From contig NZ_NRCW01000005.1 of NCBI RefSeq assembly GCF_003130075.1, positions 1 through 64,000 of the forward strand: a stretch of 64,000 nucleotides of DNA. The letters are read 5' to 3'. This DNA is from Aggregatibacter segnis (lineage in GTDB: Bacteria; Pseudomonadota; Gammaproteobacteria; Enterobacterales; Pasteurellaceae). The notes beneath the pieces are model-generated. The model was not told the DNA's origin. It saw only the letters and a list, made by a program, of their open reading frames with translations, and did no database searches. This document shows positions 41,452 to 52,001 of the stretch, in pieces. How positions within the stretch are numbered: the stretch's first letter is position 1; the number at the start of each line of letters is the position of its first letter. The position numbers and the translations under genes were made by a program.

Positions 41452-42603
41452 CTATTTTAGCTGTTGCTCGATGATACCACCGCCAAGGCAAACTTCATCC
41501 AAATAGAAGACGGCTGATTGCCCCGGCGTGACGGCAATTTGCGGCTCATCAAAAATAACTTTGATGCTTTCATCATCGATAGGCTCAATCGTACAAGGCA
41601 CATCCGTTTGGCGATAACGGGTTTTCACTGTACAACGCAACGGTTCACGAATCGGTTGACGATCGACCCAATGTAATTGTTGTGCGATTAAACCGGTAGA
41701 AAGTAACGCAGAGTGATCATGTCCTTGCGCCACAATTAACTCGTTATTGACCAGATCCTTTTCCACCACATACCAAGCGTCTTCGCTTGCGCCTTTTACA
41801 CCGCCGATACCCAAGCCTTTGCGTTGCCCCAATGTGTGATACATCAAGCCATCGTGGCGACCAATAATGTCGCCCTCTACCGTGCGAATGTTGCCCGGTT
41901 GCGCCGGCAAGTAACGGGCTAAGAAATCTTTAAATTTACGCTCACCAATAAAACAAATGCCGGTAGAATCTTTTTTCTTCGCCGTGATCAAACCTAAATC
42001 TTCGGCAATCGCACGTACAATCGGTTTTTCAATGTCGCCAACAGGAAACAGACTTTGTCCCACTTGCTTACTGCTCAATGTATATAAAAAATAGCTCTGA
42101 TCTTTGTTAGCATCCAAACCGCGCAATAATTGTGCGTTATCATCAGTACCGCGACGACGGACATAATGCCCGGTAGCGATATAATTCGCGCCTAAATCTT
42201 CTGCGGCATACTCTAAAAAGGCTTTAAATTTAATTTCTTTGTTACACAGAATATCCGGATTCGGAGTACGACCAGCCTTGTATTCGTTAAGGAAATGTTC
42301 AAATACATTATCCCAATACTCTGCCGCAAAATTGATTTTATGAAGCTTAATACCAAGCTTGTCGCACACAGCTTGAGCGTCAGCTAAGTCCGCGGCGGCT
42401 GTACAATAATCGGTGTCGTCATCCTCTTCCCAATTCTTCATAAACAAGCCTTCCACTTGGTAGCCTTGTTGTTGAAGAATAAAAGCAGACACGGAGGAAT
42501 CCACTCCGCCGGACATGCCACAAATCACTTTTTTCGTTGCATTTTCGGCAAGCTGTTCAGCAGAGAGTTTCGGGAAATGTTTTTCGTAGGTTTGTGATTT
42601 CAT
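41452..42603 (-). CDS. mnmA: tRNA-specific 2-thiouridylase MnmA
   Basis: MnmA thiolates U34 in tRNAs for Lys, Glu and Gln with sulphur relayed by the Tus proteins. The 383-residue product has the PP-loop GMSGGVDSS (about 29-37), the catalytic Cys in [11 protein letters not shown] and the second Cys in [12 protein letters not shown], followed by the C-terminal beta barrel. Single-gene unit. Confidence 0.97.
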   Translation of the reverse strand: MKSQTYEKHFPKLSAEQLAENATKKVICGMSGGVDSSVSAFILQQQGYQVEGLFMKNWEEDDDTDYCTAAADLADAQAVCDKLGIKLHKINFAAEYWDNVFEHFLNEYKAGRTPNPDILCNKEIKFKAFLEYAAEDLGANYIATGHYVRRRGTDDNAQLLRGLDANKDQSYFLYTLSSKQVGQSLFPVGDIEKPIVRAIAEDLGLITAKKKDSTGICFIGERKFKDFLARYLPAQPGNIRTVEGDIIGRHDGLMYHTLGQRKGLGIGGVKGASEDAWYVVEKDLVNNELIVAQGHDHSALLSTGLIAQQLHWVDRQPIREPLRCTVKTRYRQTDVPCTIEPIDDESIKVIFDEPQIAVTPGQSAVFYLDEVCLGGGIIEQQLK

Positions 42604-42672
42604 AGTTTAGTAATAAACGTTCCACTAAATAAATAATTGGGCATTCTACCGCAAATCAAGTAAGAGTAAAAA

Positions 42673-42691
42673 TGCCCGACAATTTCGGGCA
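42673..42691 (-). terminator. Terminator after the tautomerase gene
   Basis: TGCCCGA (42673-42679) pairs with TCGGGCA (42685-42691), and on the minus strand a run of T follows. Confidence 0.65.
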
Positions 42692-42714
42692 CTTTCATAC
42701 AGGTTACGGCATGA

Positions 42715-42921
42715 TCACTTCATTGAACGTCGAGAAGTTACCGTTTTTCCGCCAATCCCCCAGTTATCCATATCGACTTCGTCAATAACCACCACTGTCG
42801 TTTCGGGATTTTTGTTTAACACTTTCTGTAATAAATGGGTGACACCTTCAATTAACTCCGCTTTTTGTTTAGCTGTCGGCGCCTCTGCACCACCGGTCAC
42901 TTTAATATTGACATAGGGCAT
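42715..42921 (-). CDS. 4-oxalocrotonate tautomerase family protein
   Basis: A 68-residue protein starting MPYVNIKVTG. Removal of Met would expose the catalytic Pro1 of the 4-oxalocrotonate tautomerase superfamily, and the length fits the short 4-OT subgroup. No catechol meta-cleavage pathway genes are nearby, so the natural substrate is unknown. It lies 30 bp downstream of nqrM in the same direction and may be the last gene of that transcript. Confidence 0.85.
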   Translation of the reverse strand: MPYVNIKVTGGAEAPTAKQKAELIEGVTHLLQKVLNKNPETTVVVIDEVDMDNWGIGGKTVTSRRSMK

Positions 42922-42951
42922 ACTGTTCTCTCATCACAACGTTAAATGGAA

Positions 42952-43209
42952 CTACTTCACTTCGTAAAATTGAGCTTTCTCTTTTTGCGCAAATTTTTGT
43001 TCATATTCTGCCTTCGCATTTTCGTCGCCGGCATCCAATTTAGATTGCAACGTATCGCAAGGCTTATCGCAATCACAGGCTTTCGCAATCCCTAAAGACG
43101 ATAAACCGCCACAGCTACCTTTGAGCGCTTGGCGTTTTACGATATAGCCCAATGCCATGGTCAAAATAATCAGGATGAAAATCCCAAAAGTCACTAAGAA
43201 TAATTTCAT
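42952..43209 (-). CDS. nqrM: Na+-NQR maturation protein NqrM
   Basis: NqrM (DUF539) is required to assemble functional Na+-NQR, probably delivering iron for the iron centre between NqrD and NqrE. The 85-residue product has one N-terminal membrane span (about 3-24) and a cysteine cluster (Cys33, Cys45, Cys47, Cys51) in GSCGGLSSLGIAKACDCDK. It follows nqrF and apbE, the usual position. Confidence 0.93.
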   Translation of the reverse strand: MKLFLVTFGIFILIILTMALGYIVKRQALKGSCGGLSSLGIAKACDCDKPCDTLQSKLDAGDENAKAEYEQKFAQKEKAQFYEVK

Positions 43210-43281
43210 AATTTCTCCATAAATAATCTAAATATCTACCGCACTCTATCATTCAAAGTGCAGTCTTTTCTAACGCTATTT

Positions 43282-44370
43282 TTACTGAGCCAAAAATTGC
43301 TTAAATGCGGAAGACATTTCCGTGCGATATCCCTGACCGTCTTTAATGATCATAAAAATCGGCAAATTTTCCCGTTCAGCCACCGCTAACGCTTTTTCCT
43401 CGCCTAATACGAATAAACCGGTGGAAAGCCCGTCAGCAGTCATAGAGCTTGGCGCTAATACGGTAATTGAGGCTAACGCGTGTTGAATCGGGTAGCCTGT
43501 TTTCGGATCAATTTCGTGGGAAAAACGCACACCATCTTGTTCAAAATAATTACGGTAATCACCTGATGTTGCCATAGCCATATTATTTAAACCGATGATC
43601 TGTTGGGCTGCTTGCTTACCGTCAAAGGTTGGGCGTTCAATCGCAATCTGCCACAGTTTATTTTCGGCATTTTTGCCTTTAGCACGAATTTCACCGCCGA
43701 TTTCCACCATGTAGTTTTGTACGTGAATACTTTCTAAATAATCTGCCACTTGATCTACTCCGAAACCTTTAGCGATAGAAGAAAGATCCACATAAAGCTG
43801 TGGTACGGCTTTTGCGAGGAAAAACTTACCACTCTCTTCAGTGAGTGACAACTTATCAATCCCGACTGAAGCTTGTCGCTCAGTAATTTGCTCTTGCGTT
43901 GGCTGTTTTTCCACACGCTTTTCCGGCCCAAAGCCCCAAAGATTAACTACCGGTCCAACGGTTACATCCAACGCACCTTGTGTCACCTGATTTAAACGCA
44001 TTGCTTCTTTAACCACAAGCGCAAAATCTGCCGAGACTTCAATCGGTGTATTCGTCTGTGTATTTTGATTAAAACGACTGATTTCAGAATCCTGGATGTA
44101 AGTGGACATTTTGGCGTTCACCTCTTTCAGAATCACTTCAATCTGTTCATGCACTTGTTGTGATGTGATAGAAACTTCATTATTGCCCCAATATTTAATG
44201 TGATAAGTGGTTCCCATCGTTTTACCACTCAGGGCAACTATTTCATTTTTTGCTGCCACTGCTTGCTGCGTTTCTGCTTGTTGTGACGTCGCTTTCTGAT
44301 CGCAAGCGCTTAGCGTCAATGCGATGGCGACAAAAGTAAGCCCGCGAACGAATAAATGAGAGATTTGCAC
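43282..44370 (-). CDS. apbE: FAD:protein FMN transferase ApbE
   Basis: ApbE transfers FMN from FAD to threonine in SGAT-type sites of NqrB and NqrC. The 362-residue lipoprotein has a signal peptide with lipidated Cys23 (LTLSACDQK), the GKTMGTTYHIKYWG start of the catalytic domain and DVTVGPVVNLWGFGP. It is immediately downstream of nqrF, and both NqrB and NqrC here carry the target motif. It is preceded by a 12-bp inverted repeat (44394-44434). Confidence 0.95.
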   Translation of the reverse strand: MQISHLFVRGLTFVAIALTLSACDQKATSQQAETQQAVAAKNEIVALSGKTMGTTYHIKYWGNNEVSITSQQVHEQIEVILKEVNAKMSTYIQDSEISRFNQNTQTNTPIEVSADFALVVKEAMRLNQVTQGALDVTVGPVVNLWGFGPEKRVEKQPTQEQITERQASVGIDKLSLTEESGKFFLAKAVPQLYVDLSSIAKGFGVDQVADYLESIHVQNYMVEIGGEIRAKGKNAENKLWQIAIERPTFDGKQAAQQIIGLNNMAMATSGDYRNYFEQDGVRFSHEIDPKTGYPIQHALASITVLAPSSMTADGLSTGLFVLGEEKALAVAERENLPIFMIIKDGQGYRTEMSSAFKQFLAQ

Positions 44371-44393
44371 AATACTTTCCTAACATAAAATGG

Positions 44394-44434
44394 ATCACAC
44401 GCAAACCAACTGTTGAAATTGATTTGCGTGTGAT
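44394..44434. promoter_or_regulatory. Perfect 12-bp inverted repeat between nqrF and apbE
   Basis: ATCACACGCAAA (44394-44405) and TTTGCGTGTGAT (44423-44434) are exact inverted repeats around 17 nt. The position directly before apbE and after the nqrF terminator-like hairpin suggests an mRNA leader structure or an operator. Confidence 0.5.
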
Positions 44435-44463
44435 GAATCAAGATGGAAAACGCTGTAAAAATT

Positions 44464-44490
44464 GACCGCACTTAAGAAGAAAGTGCGGTC
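44464..44490 (-). terminator. USS-pair terminator downstream of nqrF
   Basis: GACCGCACTT (44464-44473) and AAGTGCGGTC (44481-44490) form a 10-bp stem with a 7-nt loop, with a T run on the minus strand. Confidence 0.7.
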
Positions 44491-44521
44491 GTTTTTACGG
44501 TGTTTTTAAACCTAAACGGGA

Positions 44522-45757
44522 TTAACCACCAAAGTCATCCAATAAGATGTTTTCGTCTTCAACACCGAGGTCTTTCAACATTTTGATTACCGCAGCGTTC
44601 ATGACCGGAGGTCCGCACATATAGTATTCACAATCTTCAGGTGCTTCATGATTTTTCAAATAATTTTCATAAAGGACATTGTGAATAAAACCTGTGTAGC
44701 CTGTCCAATTGTCTTCCGGCAATGCATCTGAAAGCGCCACATGCCATACGAAGTTATCGTTTTCGGCTTGTAATTGGTCAAAGTCTTCTTGATAGAAAAT
44801 TTCACGTTTAGAACGCGCACCATACCAGAAAGACATTTTACGTTTAGAGTGTAAACGTTTTAATTGGTCAAAGATATGAGAACGCATTGGTGCCATACCC
44901 GCACCACCACCGATGAAGACCATCTCATTATCGGTTTCTTTCGCGAAGAATTCACCGAATGGACCTGAAATTGTCACTTTATCACCTGGTTTTAATGACC
45001 AAATATAAGAAGACATTTGTCCCGGAGGCGCATCCGGTTGACGTGGTGGAGGCGTTGCGATACGCACGTTCAACATGATGATGCCTTTTTCTTCCGGATA
45101 AGACGCCATAGAGTAAGCACGGATAATATGCTCATCCACTTTAGACACATAACGCCATAAATCGTATTTGTCCCAATCCTCATGGTATTCTTCTGGAATA
45201 TCAAAATCTTTGTAGTAAACCGTATGTGGATCAGCTTCAATTTGGATATAACCACCTGCACGGAATGGTACCTCTTCACCTTCAGGAATCGCCAACTTAA
45301 GCTCTTTGATGAAGGTTGCTTTGTTATCATTAGAAATAACGGTACATTCCCATTTTTTCACACCAAAGATTTCTTCCGGCAATTCAATATCCATATTGCC
45401 TTTAACGTTAACTTGGCAAGAAAGACGATAGCCTTCTTTCGCTTCACGTTTAGTAATGTGAGATAGCTCTGTCGGTAAAATTTCACCGCCACCACTTTTA
45501 ACTTTGACGATACATTGACCACAAGAACCACCACCACCACAGGCAGAAGACACGAAAATACCTTTGCTGGCAAGTGCGCCAAGTAATTTTCCACCTGCTG
45601 GTAAAGTAATCGCTTTGCTTGGGTCATCATTAATCTTAATGGTAATGTCGCCGGAATCCACTAATTTGGATTTAGCAAATAAGATGATTGCTACAAGCAC
45701 TAAAACGATCGCGGTAAAGGCTGCAACACCGAGTACAAGAATTGTTGTTTCGCTCAT
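44522..45757 (-). CDS. nqrF: Na+-NQR subunit F, NADH dehydrogenase subunit
   Basis: NqrF oxidises NADH and passes electrons through FAD and a 2Fe-2S cluster into the pump. The 411-residue product has an N-terminal membrane span (about 5-27), a ferredoxin domain with ligands Cys73, Cys79, Cys82 and Cys114, the FAD-binding RAYSMAS and the NADH-binding [11 protein letters not shown]. Last subunit gene of nqrABCDEF. Confidence 0.97.
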   Translation of the reverse strand: MSETTILVLGVAAFTAIVLVLVAIILFAKSKLVDSGDITIKINDDPSKAITLPAGGKLLGALASKGIFVSSACGGGGSCGQCIVKVKSGGGEILPTELSHITKREAKEGYRLSCQVNVKGNMDIELPEEIFGVKKWECTVISNDNKATFIKELKLAIPEGEEVPFRAGGYIQIEADPHTVYYKDFDIPEEYHEDWDKYDLWRYVSKVDEHIIRAYSMASYPEEKGIIMLNVRIATPPPRQPDAPPGQMSSYIWSLKPGDKVTISGPFGEFFAKETDNEMVFIGGGAGMAPMRSHIFDQLKRLHSKRKMSFWYGARSKREIFYQEDFDQLQAENDNFVWHVALSDALPEDNWTGYTGFIHNVLYENYLKNHEAPEDCEYYMCGPPVMNAAVIKMLKDLGVEDENILLDDFGG

Positions 45758-45768
45758 TTATGCACTCC

Positions 45769-46365
45769 TTATAACTGAATACCGGAAAATGACATAAAGC
45801 CAAGCGCCATTAAGCCTGCAGAGATAAAGGTAATCCCTAAACCTTTCAAACCGGCCGGCACATCGGCATATTTCATTTTTTCGGTTAAGCCTGCAAGTGC
45901 AACGATTGCTAACATCCAACCTAACCCTGCACCCACACCATAAACTGCAGATTCTGCAAAAGTGTATTCACGTTGTACAGCAAAAGATACACCACCAAAG
46001 ATCGCACAGTTTACAGCGATAAGTGGAAGGAAAATACCTAATGCGTTATAAAGTGCTGGGAAGAATTTATCTAAAGTCATTTCAAGTAATTGAACAAGAC
46101 CCGCAATAATCCCGATAAAGGTAATAAAGTTTAAAAACTCAAGGCTTACACCTTCTACCAATGCGCCATCTTTTAATACATGTTCGTATACAAATTGGTT
46201 CGCAGGCACCGCAATACCAAGTACCACTGTTACCGCAACACCAAGGCCAAACGCCGTAGAAACTTTCTTAGAAACTGCAAGGAAAGTACACATCCCTAAG
46301 AAGAAAGAAAGCGCCATGTTTTCAATGAAGATCGCCTTCACGAATAGGCTAATATAATGTTCCAT
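45769..46365 (-). CDS. nqrE: Na+-NQR subunit E
   Basis: NqrE is a six-span membrane subunit homologous to NqrD; together they hold an iron centre and form part of the sodium path. The 198-residue length and the segments [17 protein letters not shown] and [15 protein letters not shown] are typical, with the conserved Cys ligands visible. Starts 4 bp after nqrD. Confidence 0.97.
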   Translation of the reverse strand: MEHYISLFVKAIFIENMALSFFLGMCTFLAVSKKVSTAFGLGVAVTVVLGIAVPANQFVYEHVLKDGALVEGVSLEFLNFITFIGIIAGLVQLLEMTLDKFFPALYNALGIFLPLIAVNCAIFGGVSFAVQREYTFAESAVYGVGAGLGWMLAIVALAGLTEKMKYADVPAGLKGLGITFISAGLMALGFMSFSGIQL

Positions 46366-46368
46366 TGA

Positions 46369-46998
46369 TTATTTCTCCTGTTGCTCAGGTTTCCACGTTC
46401 TTAAGCCCCAAATCACGAAGCCGATAATAAAGAACGCACTTGGTGCAAGAAGGAACAAACCGTTCGGTTGATACCAACCGCCGTCTTGAATGGTTTGGAA
46501 TACCGGTAAGCCGAATAAACGGCCGGAACCGATTAATTCACGTAAAGTTGCCACGATCAATAAAATCGCACCGTAGCCTAAACCGTTACCGATACCGTCA
46601 ACAAAGCTTTCAAGCGGACGAGATTTCATCGCAAAAGCTTCTGCGCGGCCCATTACGATACAGTTGGTAATAATTAAACCGACAAATACCGATAATTGTT
46701 TGGACAAGCCGTAAGCAAAGGCTTTTAAAACTTGGTCAACCAAGATTACCAAAGACGCGATAATCGCCAGTTGCACAATGATACGAATACTGTTTGGGAT
46801 GTAATGACGAATCATTGAAATAAACATACTGGAAAAACCGGTTACTAAACTTACTGCAATTGCCATAACGATCGCGGTTTGTAGTTGAGTGGTGACCGCT
46901 AATGCAGAACAAATACCCAAAATTTGCAGCGCAATTGGGTTATTTTTTGCGATCGGATCAAGCAAAAGTGCTTTTAAATTGCTTTTTGCATCAGCCAT
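46369..46998 (-). CDS. nqrD: Na+-NQR subunit D
   Basis: NqrD is a six-span membrane subunit paired with NqrE. The 209-residue product contains [16 protein letters not shown] and [16 protein letters not shown] with the conserved cysteines of the intramembrane iron site. Its start overlaps the nqrC stop by one base, implying coupling. Confidence 0.97.
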   Translation of the reverse strand: MADAKSNLKALLLDPIAKNNPIALQILGICSALAVTTQLQTAIVMAIAVSLVTGFSSMFISMIRHYIPNSIRIIVQLAIIASLVILVDQVLKAFAYGLSKQLSVFVGLIITNCIVMGRAEAFAMKSRPLESFVDGIGNGLGYGAILLIVATLRELIGSGRLFGLPVFQTIQDGGWYQPNGLFLLAPSAFFIIGFVIWGLRTWKPEQQEK

Positions 46999-47783
46999 TA
47001 TCTTGCCCCCGCTTTAAATTTTGCTAAGAATGGACCAAAACCATTTTGGCTAAACCAATAATCAAAAGAACCTTGCACACCATTTGAGGTTAAAGTTGCA
47101 CCTGATAAGGCATCAACGCCGTGTTCTTTGTTAGAAGACGCATTTTTAGCAACACGAATAGCCACACGTTGATTATCATCAAACAGTTTTTTATCTACGA
47201 AAAGTGCTTGCCAACGCGGATTAGCGATTTCACCACCAAGACCGGCTGTTTCACCTTGATCATAGTAAGTAATGCCTTTGATGGTATTGGCATCTGGGGC
47301 AACCGCAACGAAACCGTACATTGTTGACCATAAACCACGACCATACATTGGTAATACCACTTGGCTGACATTGCCTTGTTCATCTTTCACAAGGTAAACA
47401 CGCGCCTGATTTGCACGCACTTTAATACCCGCTTTATCTTGTTCAGCAGGAATTGCTTGGCTAAGTGCGGTCGATTTTACCGCTGTTTTTGGATCAAACT
47501 TTTCCACATCATCTTTTGATGCTTGAATAAAATCACCGCTTTGCAAATCCACTAAACGCGGTTCAATAAACTTGTTATAAGTGTCTTTAATGACAGAAGC
47601 ATTATCTTCTTTCATTAGGCCGGCAACCGTTAAAATATTACGCTGAACGTCAAGTGCTTTTTGTTCATCTTGTTTTGATTTCAATGCAACTGCGGCACCG
47701 GAAACCACGATAGAACACACCAAACTTAGCAATACAACAACGGTAACTGTACCGCCAACGCTATCTTTATTAAATTTAGCCAT
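46998..47783 (-). CDS. nqrC: Na+-NQR subunit C
   Basis: NqrC carries a covalently bound FMN on a periplasm-facing domain. The 261-residue product has an N-terminal membrane span (about 12-32) and the flavinylation site SGATLTS with Thr230. The frame is open to 47858, but the ATG at 47783 giving [11 protein letters not shown] is the family start; the gene overlaps the nqrB end by 8 nt. Confidence 0.97.
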   Translation of the reverse strand: MAKFNKDSVGGTVTVVVLLSLVCSIVVSGAAVALKSKQDEQKALDVQRNILTVAGLMKEDNASVIKDTYNKFIEPRLVDLQSGDFIQASKDDVEKFDPKTAVKSTALSQAIPAEQDKAGIKVRANQARVYLVKDEQGNVSQVVLPMYGRGLWSTMYGFVAVAPDANTIKGITYYDQGETAGLGGEIANPRWQALFVDKKLFDDNQRVAIRVAKNASSNKEHGVDALSGATLTSNGVQGSFDYWFSQNGFGPFLAKFKAGAR

Positions 47784-49011
47784 TTGTTCTTGCTCTCCGA
47801 CGTTTGATATTTGCTTGAACCACGATGTAGTCGAAAATTGGTGCAAACAAGTTTGCAAATAAGATCGCTAACATCATCCCTTCTGGGTAAGCTGGGTTCA
47901 CTGTACGAATTAATACTGCCATCACACCAATTAACGCGCCGTACCACCATTTACCGGTATTAGTAAATGAAGCGGAAACAGGGTCAGTTGCCATGAAGAT
48001 CATACCAAGTGCAAAACCACCTAATACGAAGTGCCAATGCCAAGGCATAGAGAACATTGGGTTAGAATCAGAACCGATAAGATTAAAGAGGGTTGCAGTA
48101 CCGACCATACCGATCATCACACCCGCCATAATGCGCCAAGAGGCAATACGGGTGAACACAATCATAGCACCACCGATTAACAATGCGAGCGTTGAAACCT
48201 CCCCCATTGAACCAGGAATATTACCGATGAACGCATCCATCCAAGTAATTGGTTGACCACTTACGGTATGTTGTAATGCAGCTTGACCACCTTGTGACCA
48301 TTGTGAAAGTGCGGTTGCGCCTGAGAAACCATCTGCAGCAGTCCATACTAAGTCACCGGAAATTTGAGCCGGATAAGCGAAGAATAAGAATGCACGACCA
48401 GCAAGCGCAGGGTTCATAAAGTTACGACCTACACCACCAAAGATTTCTTTTGCAACAACAATACCAAAGCTGATACCAAGTGCGGCTTGCCATAGTGGCA
48501 ATGTTGGCGGAACGATTAAGGCAAACAGAATCGTAGAAACGAACATCCCTTCATTCACTTCGTGACCACGCACAACTGAGAATAATAATTCCCACATCGT
48601 ACATACGGTAAACACCACTAAGTAAATTGGTAAGAAGAAAATCGCCCCTAACGCCATTTTTGAGCCCCAAGTTGCATTATTGGTTAAATCTAAACCTAAT
48701 GAACTTGCAAGTGCATAGTGCCAATCGTTAGCAATTAATTGATCTAAATTGCCTAATTGATTTAAGGCTGGGATCGCTTGGTTACCCACATTGTACATAC
48801 CGTAGAAAATCGCTGGGAACAATGCTAGGAAAACCGTAATCATCATACGTTTTGAGTCTAACGCATCGCGAACATGTGTGTTTTTGTGCGTTACTGTACC
48901 CGGTGTATAAAGCAAGGTATAAATCGATTCAAAGATCGGATAAAGCTTGCTGTATTTACCGCCTGGTAAAAACGCGGGTTCCATTTTTTCAAAAAGATTT
49001 TTCAAACCCAT
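47776..49011 (-). CDS. nqrB: Na+-NQR subunit B
   Basis: NqrB is the large membrane subunit with about ten spans, binding riboflavin and a covalent FMN and forming the main sodium channel. The 411-residue product starts [14 protein letters not shown] and carries the FMN site GFSGATALS with Thr233. It starts 2 bp after nqrA stops. Confidence 0.97.
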   Translation of the reverse strand: MGLKNLFEKMEPAFLPGGKYSKLYPIFESIYTLLYTPGTVTHKNTHVRDALDSKRMMITVFLALFPAIFYGMYNVGNQAIPALNQLGNLDQLIANDWHYALASSLGLDLTNNATWGSKMALGAIFFLPIYLVVFTVCTMWELLFSVVRGHEVNEGMFVSTILFALIVPPTLPLWQAALGISFGIVVAKEIFGGVGRNFMNPALAGRAFLFFAYPAQISGDLVWTAADGFSGATALSQWSQGGQAALQHTVSGQPITWMDAFIGNIPGSMGEVSTLALLIGGAMIVFTRIASWRIMAGVMIGMVGTATLFNLIGSDSNPMFSMPWHWHFVLGGFALGMIFMATDPVSASFTNTGKWWYGALIGVMAVLIRTVNPAYPEGMMLAILFANLFAPIFDYIVVQANIKRRRARTNG

Positions 49012-49013
49012 TT

Positions 49014-50354
49014 TTAACCTTCCTTCTCAATCTTATCTAAAACGTGACGCAAGATTGAACCGTATTCATATTTGCCCGGGCAAACGAAAGAGCATAACGC
49101 CAAGTCTTCTTCGTCTAATTCAAGACAACCTAACGCTTGTGCACCATCGGTATCACCCACGATTAAATCACGTAATAATAATGTCGGTAAAATATCCAAC
49201 GGCATGACACGCTCATAGCTACCGATTGGTACCATCGCACGCTCACCACCATTTTCTGCGGTAGTAAAGTTGAATAATTTCTTACCGAAGTGACCAAGTA
49301 CAGTTCGGGTAATCGAATATTTATTCGGTTGTGGCGTAATCCAGCCGAAGAATTCTTTTTCATTACCTTCTTCGATCACAGAAACTTGCAATGCATAACG
49401 ACCGAGATAGTCGTGAGCACCTTTTGCTGTTTGACCGTAAAGTACCGAACCGGAAATAACGCGATTTTCACCCGCACTTAACTCGTCCTTCGTTAATTGG
49501 GAAAGGTTAGCCCCAATAACCGTACGCACTAAACGTGGCGATTTGACTTGTGGTCCCGCAAGAGAAACCACACGTTCTACATTAAGCTCGCCGGTTGTGA
49601 ATAATTTACCGATAGCAATCACATCTTGATAGTTGATATACCAAACAGTTTTATTCATTCCTACAGGCTCAATAAAGTGGATATGAGTACCACTTAAACC
49701 CGCCGGATGAGGACCTGCAAATTCATTAATCACCACATTACTCGCATGTGATGCTGGAATTTTATTATCAGGCGCTTTGCATAAGTGAATGTTGCCATCA
49801 TGTAAACGACTTAACACAGTTAAACCATTGACGAAATCATTTTCGGACGCAGCAATAATAACCGCAGGATCTGCCGCTAACGGATTCGTGTCCATCGCAT
49901 TAACAAAAATGGATGAAGGTACTCCATCAATCGCAGGCACTTTGCTGAATGGACGGGTACGGAACGCTGTCCACAAACCAGATTCCTGTAAATTTTTACG
50001 CACTTGCTCCGCACTTAACGTGTTCAATTCAGCTGCCGGGTATTTATCGAAAGAAAGCGCTTCATCGCCTTCAACTTTAATTACCACAGATTGCAATACA
50101 CGCTTTTCGCCACGATGAATTGCTGTGATCGTGCCACTCGCAGGCGCGGTGAAAATGACACCAGGATTCTTTTTGTCTTCAAAAAGCACCTGACCTTTTT
50201 TCACTACATCACCTTCGCGAACCTTCATAGAAGGGCGCATTCCCACATACTCTTCACCAAGCAAAGCAACTTCAGTAACGGTATTCCCGTTATGGATTAC
50301 CTGCTCCGGTTTTCCTGCAATAGGAAGATCCAAGCCTTTTTTAATCGTAATCAT
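49014..50354 (-). CDS. nqrA: Na+-NQR subunit A
   Basis: NqrA is the soluble cytoplasmic-side subunit of the sodium pump and binds quinone. The 446-residue product starts [18 protein letters not shown], a diagnostic N terminus, and has the conserved [19 protein letters not shown] and [10 protein letters not shown]. First gene of nqrABCDEF; the 357-bp upstream region carries likely regulatory sites. Confidence 0.97.
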   Translation of the reverse strand: MITIKKGLDLPIAGKPEQVIHNGNTVTEVALLGEEYVGMRPSMKVREGDVVKKGQVLFEDKKNPGVIFTAPASGTITAIHRGEKRVLQSVVIKVEGDEALSFDKYPAAELNTLSAEQVRKNLQESGLWTAFRTRPFSKVPAIDGVPSSIFVNAMDTNPLAADPAVIIAASENDFVNGLTVLSRLHDGNIHLCKAPDNKIPASHASNVVINEFAGPHPAGLSGTHIHFIEPVGMNKTVWYINYQDVIAIGKLFTTGELNVERVVSLAGPQVKSPRLVRTVIGANLSQLTKDELSAGENRVISGSVLYGQTAKGAHDYLGRYALQVSVIEEGNEKEFFGWITPQPNKYSITRTVLGHFGKKLFNFTTAENGGERAMVPIGSYERVMPLDILPTLLLRDLIVGDTDGAQALGCLELDEEDLALCSFVCPGKYEYGSILRHVLDKIEKEG

Positions 50355-50523
50355 ATTGTTTGCACTACTTTTGTTAGATTAAAAATACAGCAATAACCCT
50401 AAGGTTATTACCTCGTCTTGAGTGATAGTTGTTGAAATGATTAAAGAAGAAAACGGCAAAACACCGCTATGCCTAAATAACCACTCTCCAACCGATAAAA
50501 ATAAAACTCAAATTCTGTTTTAA

Positions 50524-50549
50524 TTTTACGGACATTTTCGTCCGTAAAA
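50524..50549. terminator. Hairpin between bolA and nqrA
   Basis: TTTTACGGAC and GTCCGTAAAA form a perfect 10-bp stem with a 6-nt loop. The following T run is weak, so this could be a bolA terminator or a regulatory hairpin. Confidence 0.5.
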
Positions 50550-50636
50550 ACGTTAAATTTTTGCTAAAAAAATTGATTTATTTTAACCAAATAATAACGT
50601 TCTTACCACTTTGAAAGCCGATTGTTTATGTATTTT

Positions 50637-50652
50637 TGTGAAAAACTTCACA
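50637..50652. promoter_or_regulatory. Candidate CRP site upstream of nqrA
   Basis: TGTGA-AAAACT-TCACA matches both CRP half-sites exactly. It lies about 285 bp upstream of nqrA and about 60 bp downstream of bolA, so nqr is the likely target. Confidence 0.6.
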
Positions 50653-50711
50653 TTCTTTGCCAAAAATCAATTTTTTAATTTTTATTGGGTAATTACAAAG
50701 AGGTAAGGGAC

Positions 50712-51023
50712 TTATTGCCCAACACCCGCACAATGAGGGGATTTGGGGAATTGTTGCCCCAATTCATCCCATTCTTGTTTGGTATAAAGATGCAATGCCA
50801 AAGCATGAATACCATTTTGTAAATCTTGAGAGAGAAATTGGTAAATTTGGCGGTGACGAGCAACTTTGCTGCTCCCCTCAAAGGCGTCACTTACTAATAC
50901 GATTTTAAAATGTGAATCTGCGCCACGCCCAGAACTGTGCATATAGCTTTCATTTTCAACCACAATAAAGTGCGGTTGAAATTCTTGGCGTAATCGTTGC
51001 TCTAATTCTTGTTGTTTTGACAT
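50712..51023 (-). CDS. bolA: BolA family protein
   Basis: BolA proteins act with monothiol glutaredoxins in iron-sulphur handling and affect morphology and biofilm genes. The 103-residue product has the BolA core MHSSGRGADSHFKIVLVSDAFEG and the RHRQIYQ-LSQDLQNGIHALALHLYT segment, close to E. coli BolA in length. Divergent from the YajG gene. Confidence 0.93.
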   Translation of the reverse strand: MSKQQELEQRLRQEFQPHFIVVENESYMHSSGRGADSHFKIVLVSDAFEGSSKVARHRQIYQFLSQDLQNGIHALALHLYTKQEWDELGQQFPKSPHCAGVGQ

Positions 51024-51129
51024 ATTTCTTTCTTCCTAAAACAAATGATTAAATTAAATGGGAGAGACTATACAATCAGTTATAACTTTGTAAGAATAAT
51101 ACAAATTTATTTAAACTTATGAGGATATT

Positions 51130-51723
51130 ATGAAATTTAACATGAAAACCTTAATACTCGGTTCAGTCTTACTTTCAAGTGCATTATTGAGTGGTTGCCA
51201 AAGTGAATCCAACACGTTACGTTTTACACCTGCTGCGCCACAAGCAAGCATGAATGTTAACCAATCCGCTGTTGTTTACGTCACCACTCGCGATATGCGC
51301 CAAGCACCTGAAATTTCTAGTTATGTTGCCGATGGGAAACTCGTCAAATTATCCGCGATGCCAAGTGTCACCGAGCTATTCCAACAAGTTGAACAACAAA
51401 ACCTTATCAGTAAAGGATTTCGCATCGGCACGGCAAACAACGCGAATGCCGCAGTCACCGTAAACGTGCAAGAGTTTTTTGCTAAAGTCAATCAAGGAAA
51501 CTTACGCTATGATATCGATAGCAAAATCCAGTTAGCCATTCATGTTCAAGGGGCGAAGGGCCAATTCACCAAAAATATTGGTACCACACGTAGCCACTCG
51601 GGTGCATTCTCTGCCCAAAATTCAGAGATCCAAAAGGTGCTAGGTGAAACCTTTAATGACATCGTTCAATCTATTTATAAAGATCAAGAAGTCACTCAGG
51701 CAATTAACCAATACGCTAACTAA
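51130..51723 (+). CDS. yajG: YajG family lipoprotein
   Basis: A 197-residue lipoprotein (signal with LLSGCQS, lipidated Cys23) of the YajG family, whose function is unknown. The mature part has an N-terminal beta region and the conserved LGETFNDIVQSIYKD near the C terminus. The BolA-YajG neighbourhood also occurs in E. coli. A strong terminator follows. Confidence 0.88.
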   Translation: MKFNMKTLILGSVLLSSALLSGCQSESNTLRFTPAAPQASMNVNQSAVVYVTTRDMRQAPEISSYVADGKLVKLSAMPSVTELFQQVEQQNLISKGFRIGTANNANAAVTVNVQEFFAKVNQGNLRYDIDSKIQLAIHVQGAKGQFTKNIGTTRSHSGAFSAQNSEIQKVLGETFNDIVQSIYKDQEVTQAINQYAN

Positions 51724-51814
51724 AAACACAGTGAAAAACCACCGCACTTTCTAGCTGAGTTCAGAAAAGAGCGGTACAAAAACCAAGTGTTTTTAGGTCA
51801 CAATCCCAAAGATA

Positions 51815-51855
51815 AAAATAACGCATAAATTTGATTCCGATTTATGCGTTATTTT
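51815..51855 (+). terminator. Terminator after yajG
   Basis: AAAATAACGCATAAA (51815-51829) and TTTATGCGTTATTTT (51841-51855) are a perfect 15-bp stem followed by T residues. Confidence 0.85.
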
Positions 51856-51887
51856 TTGCTTTGCAAAATACAAAATCAGAAAAAACA

Positions 51888-51913
51888 AAAGCCGCTAATT
51901 ACTTAGCGGCTTT
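51888..51913 (-). terminator. Terminator of the tRNA-Phe/tRNA-Asn transcript
   Basis: AAAGCCGCTAA and TTAGCGGCTTT form an 11-bp stem with a 4-nt loop just beyond the tRNA-Asn CCA end; the minus strand then runs into T residues. Confidence 0.8.
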
Positions 51914-51921
51914 CTAGAATT

Positions 51922-51997
51922 TGGCTCCTCCTGCGGGACTCGAACCTGCGACATATGGATTAACAGTCCACCGTTCTACCGACTGAACTAAGGAGGA
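51922..51997 (-). tRNA. tRNA-Asn (GTT)
   Basis: The minus strand reads TCCTCCTTAGTTCAGTCGG at the 5' end and has anticodon GTT in GGACTGTTAATCC, a T loop GGTTCGAGTCC, and an encoded CCA. The 76-nt cloverleaf pairs TCCTCCT with AGGAGGA at the acceptor stem. Confidence 0.97.
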
Positions 51998-52001
51998 ATA
52001 G

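Larger units (their letters stand above)
50355..50711 (-). other. Intergenic region bolA-nqrA, probable nqr promoter region
   Basis: This stretch has no gene I can support. It contains a 7-bp inverted repeat 38 bp before nqrA (AATAACC 50392-50398 with GGTTATT 50403-50409), a perfect 10-bp hairpin (50524-50549) and a CRP-like site (50637-50652). AT content is high, as in a promoter region. Confidence 0.6.

Noticed and set aside
47784..47950. Upstream extension of nqrC and a small antisense-like frame within nqrB
   Set aside because: They overlap the conserved nqrB 3' end; NqrC has a clear N terminus at 47783.
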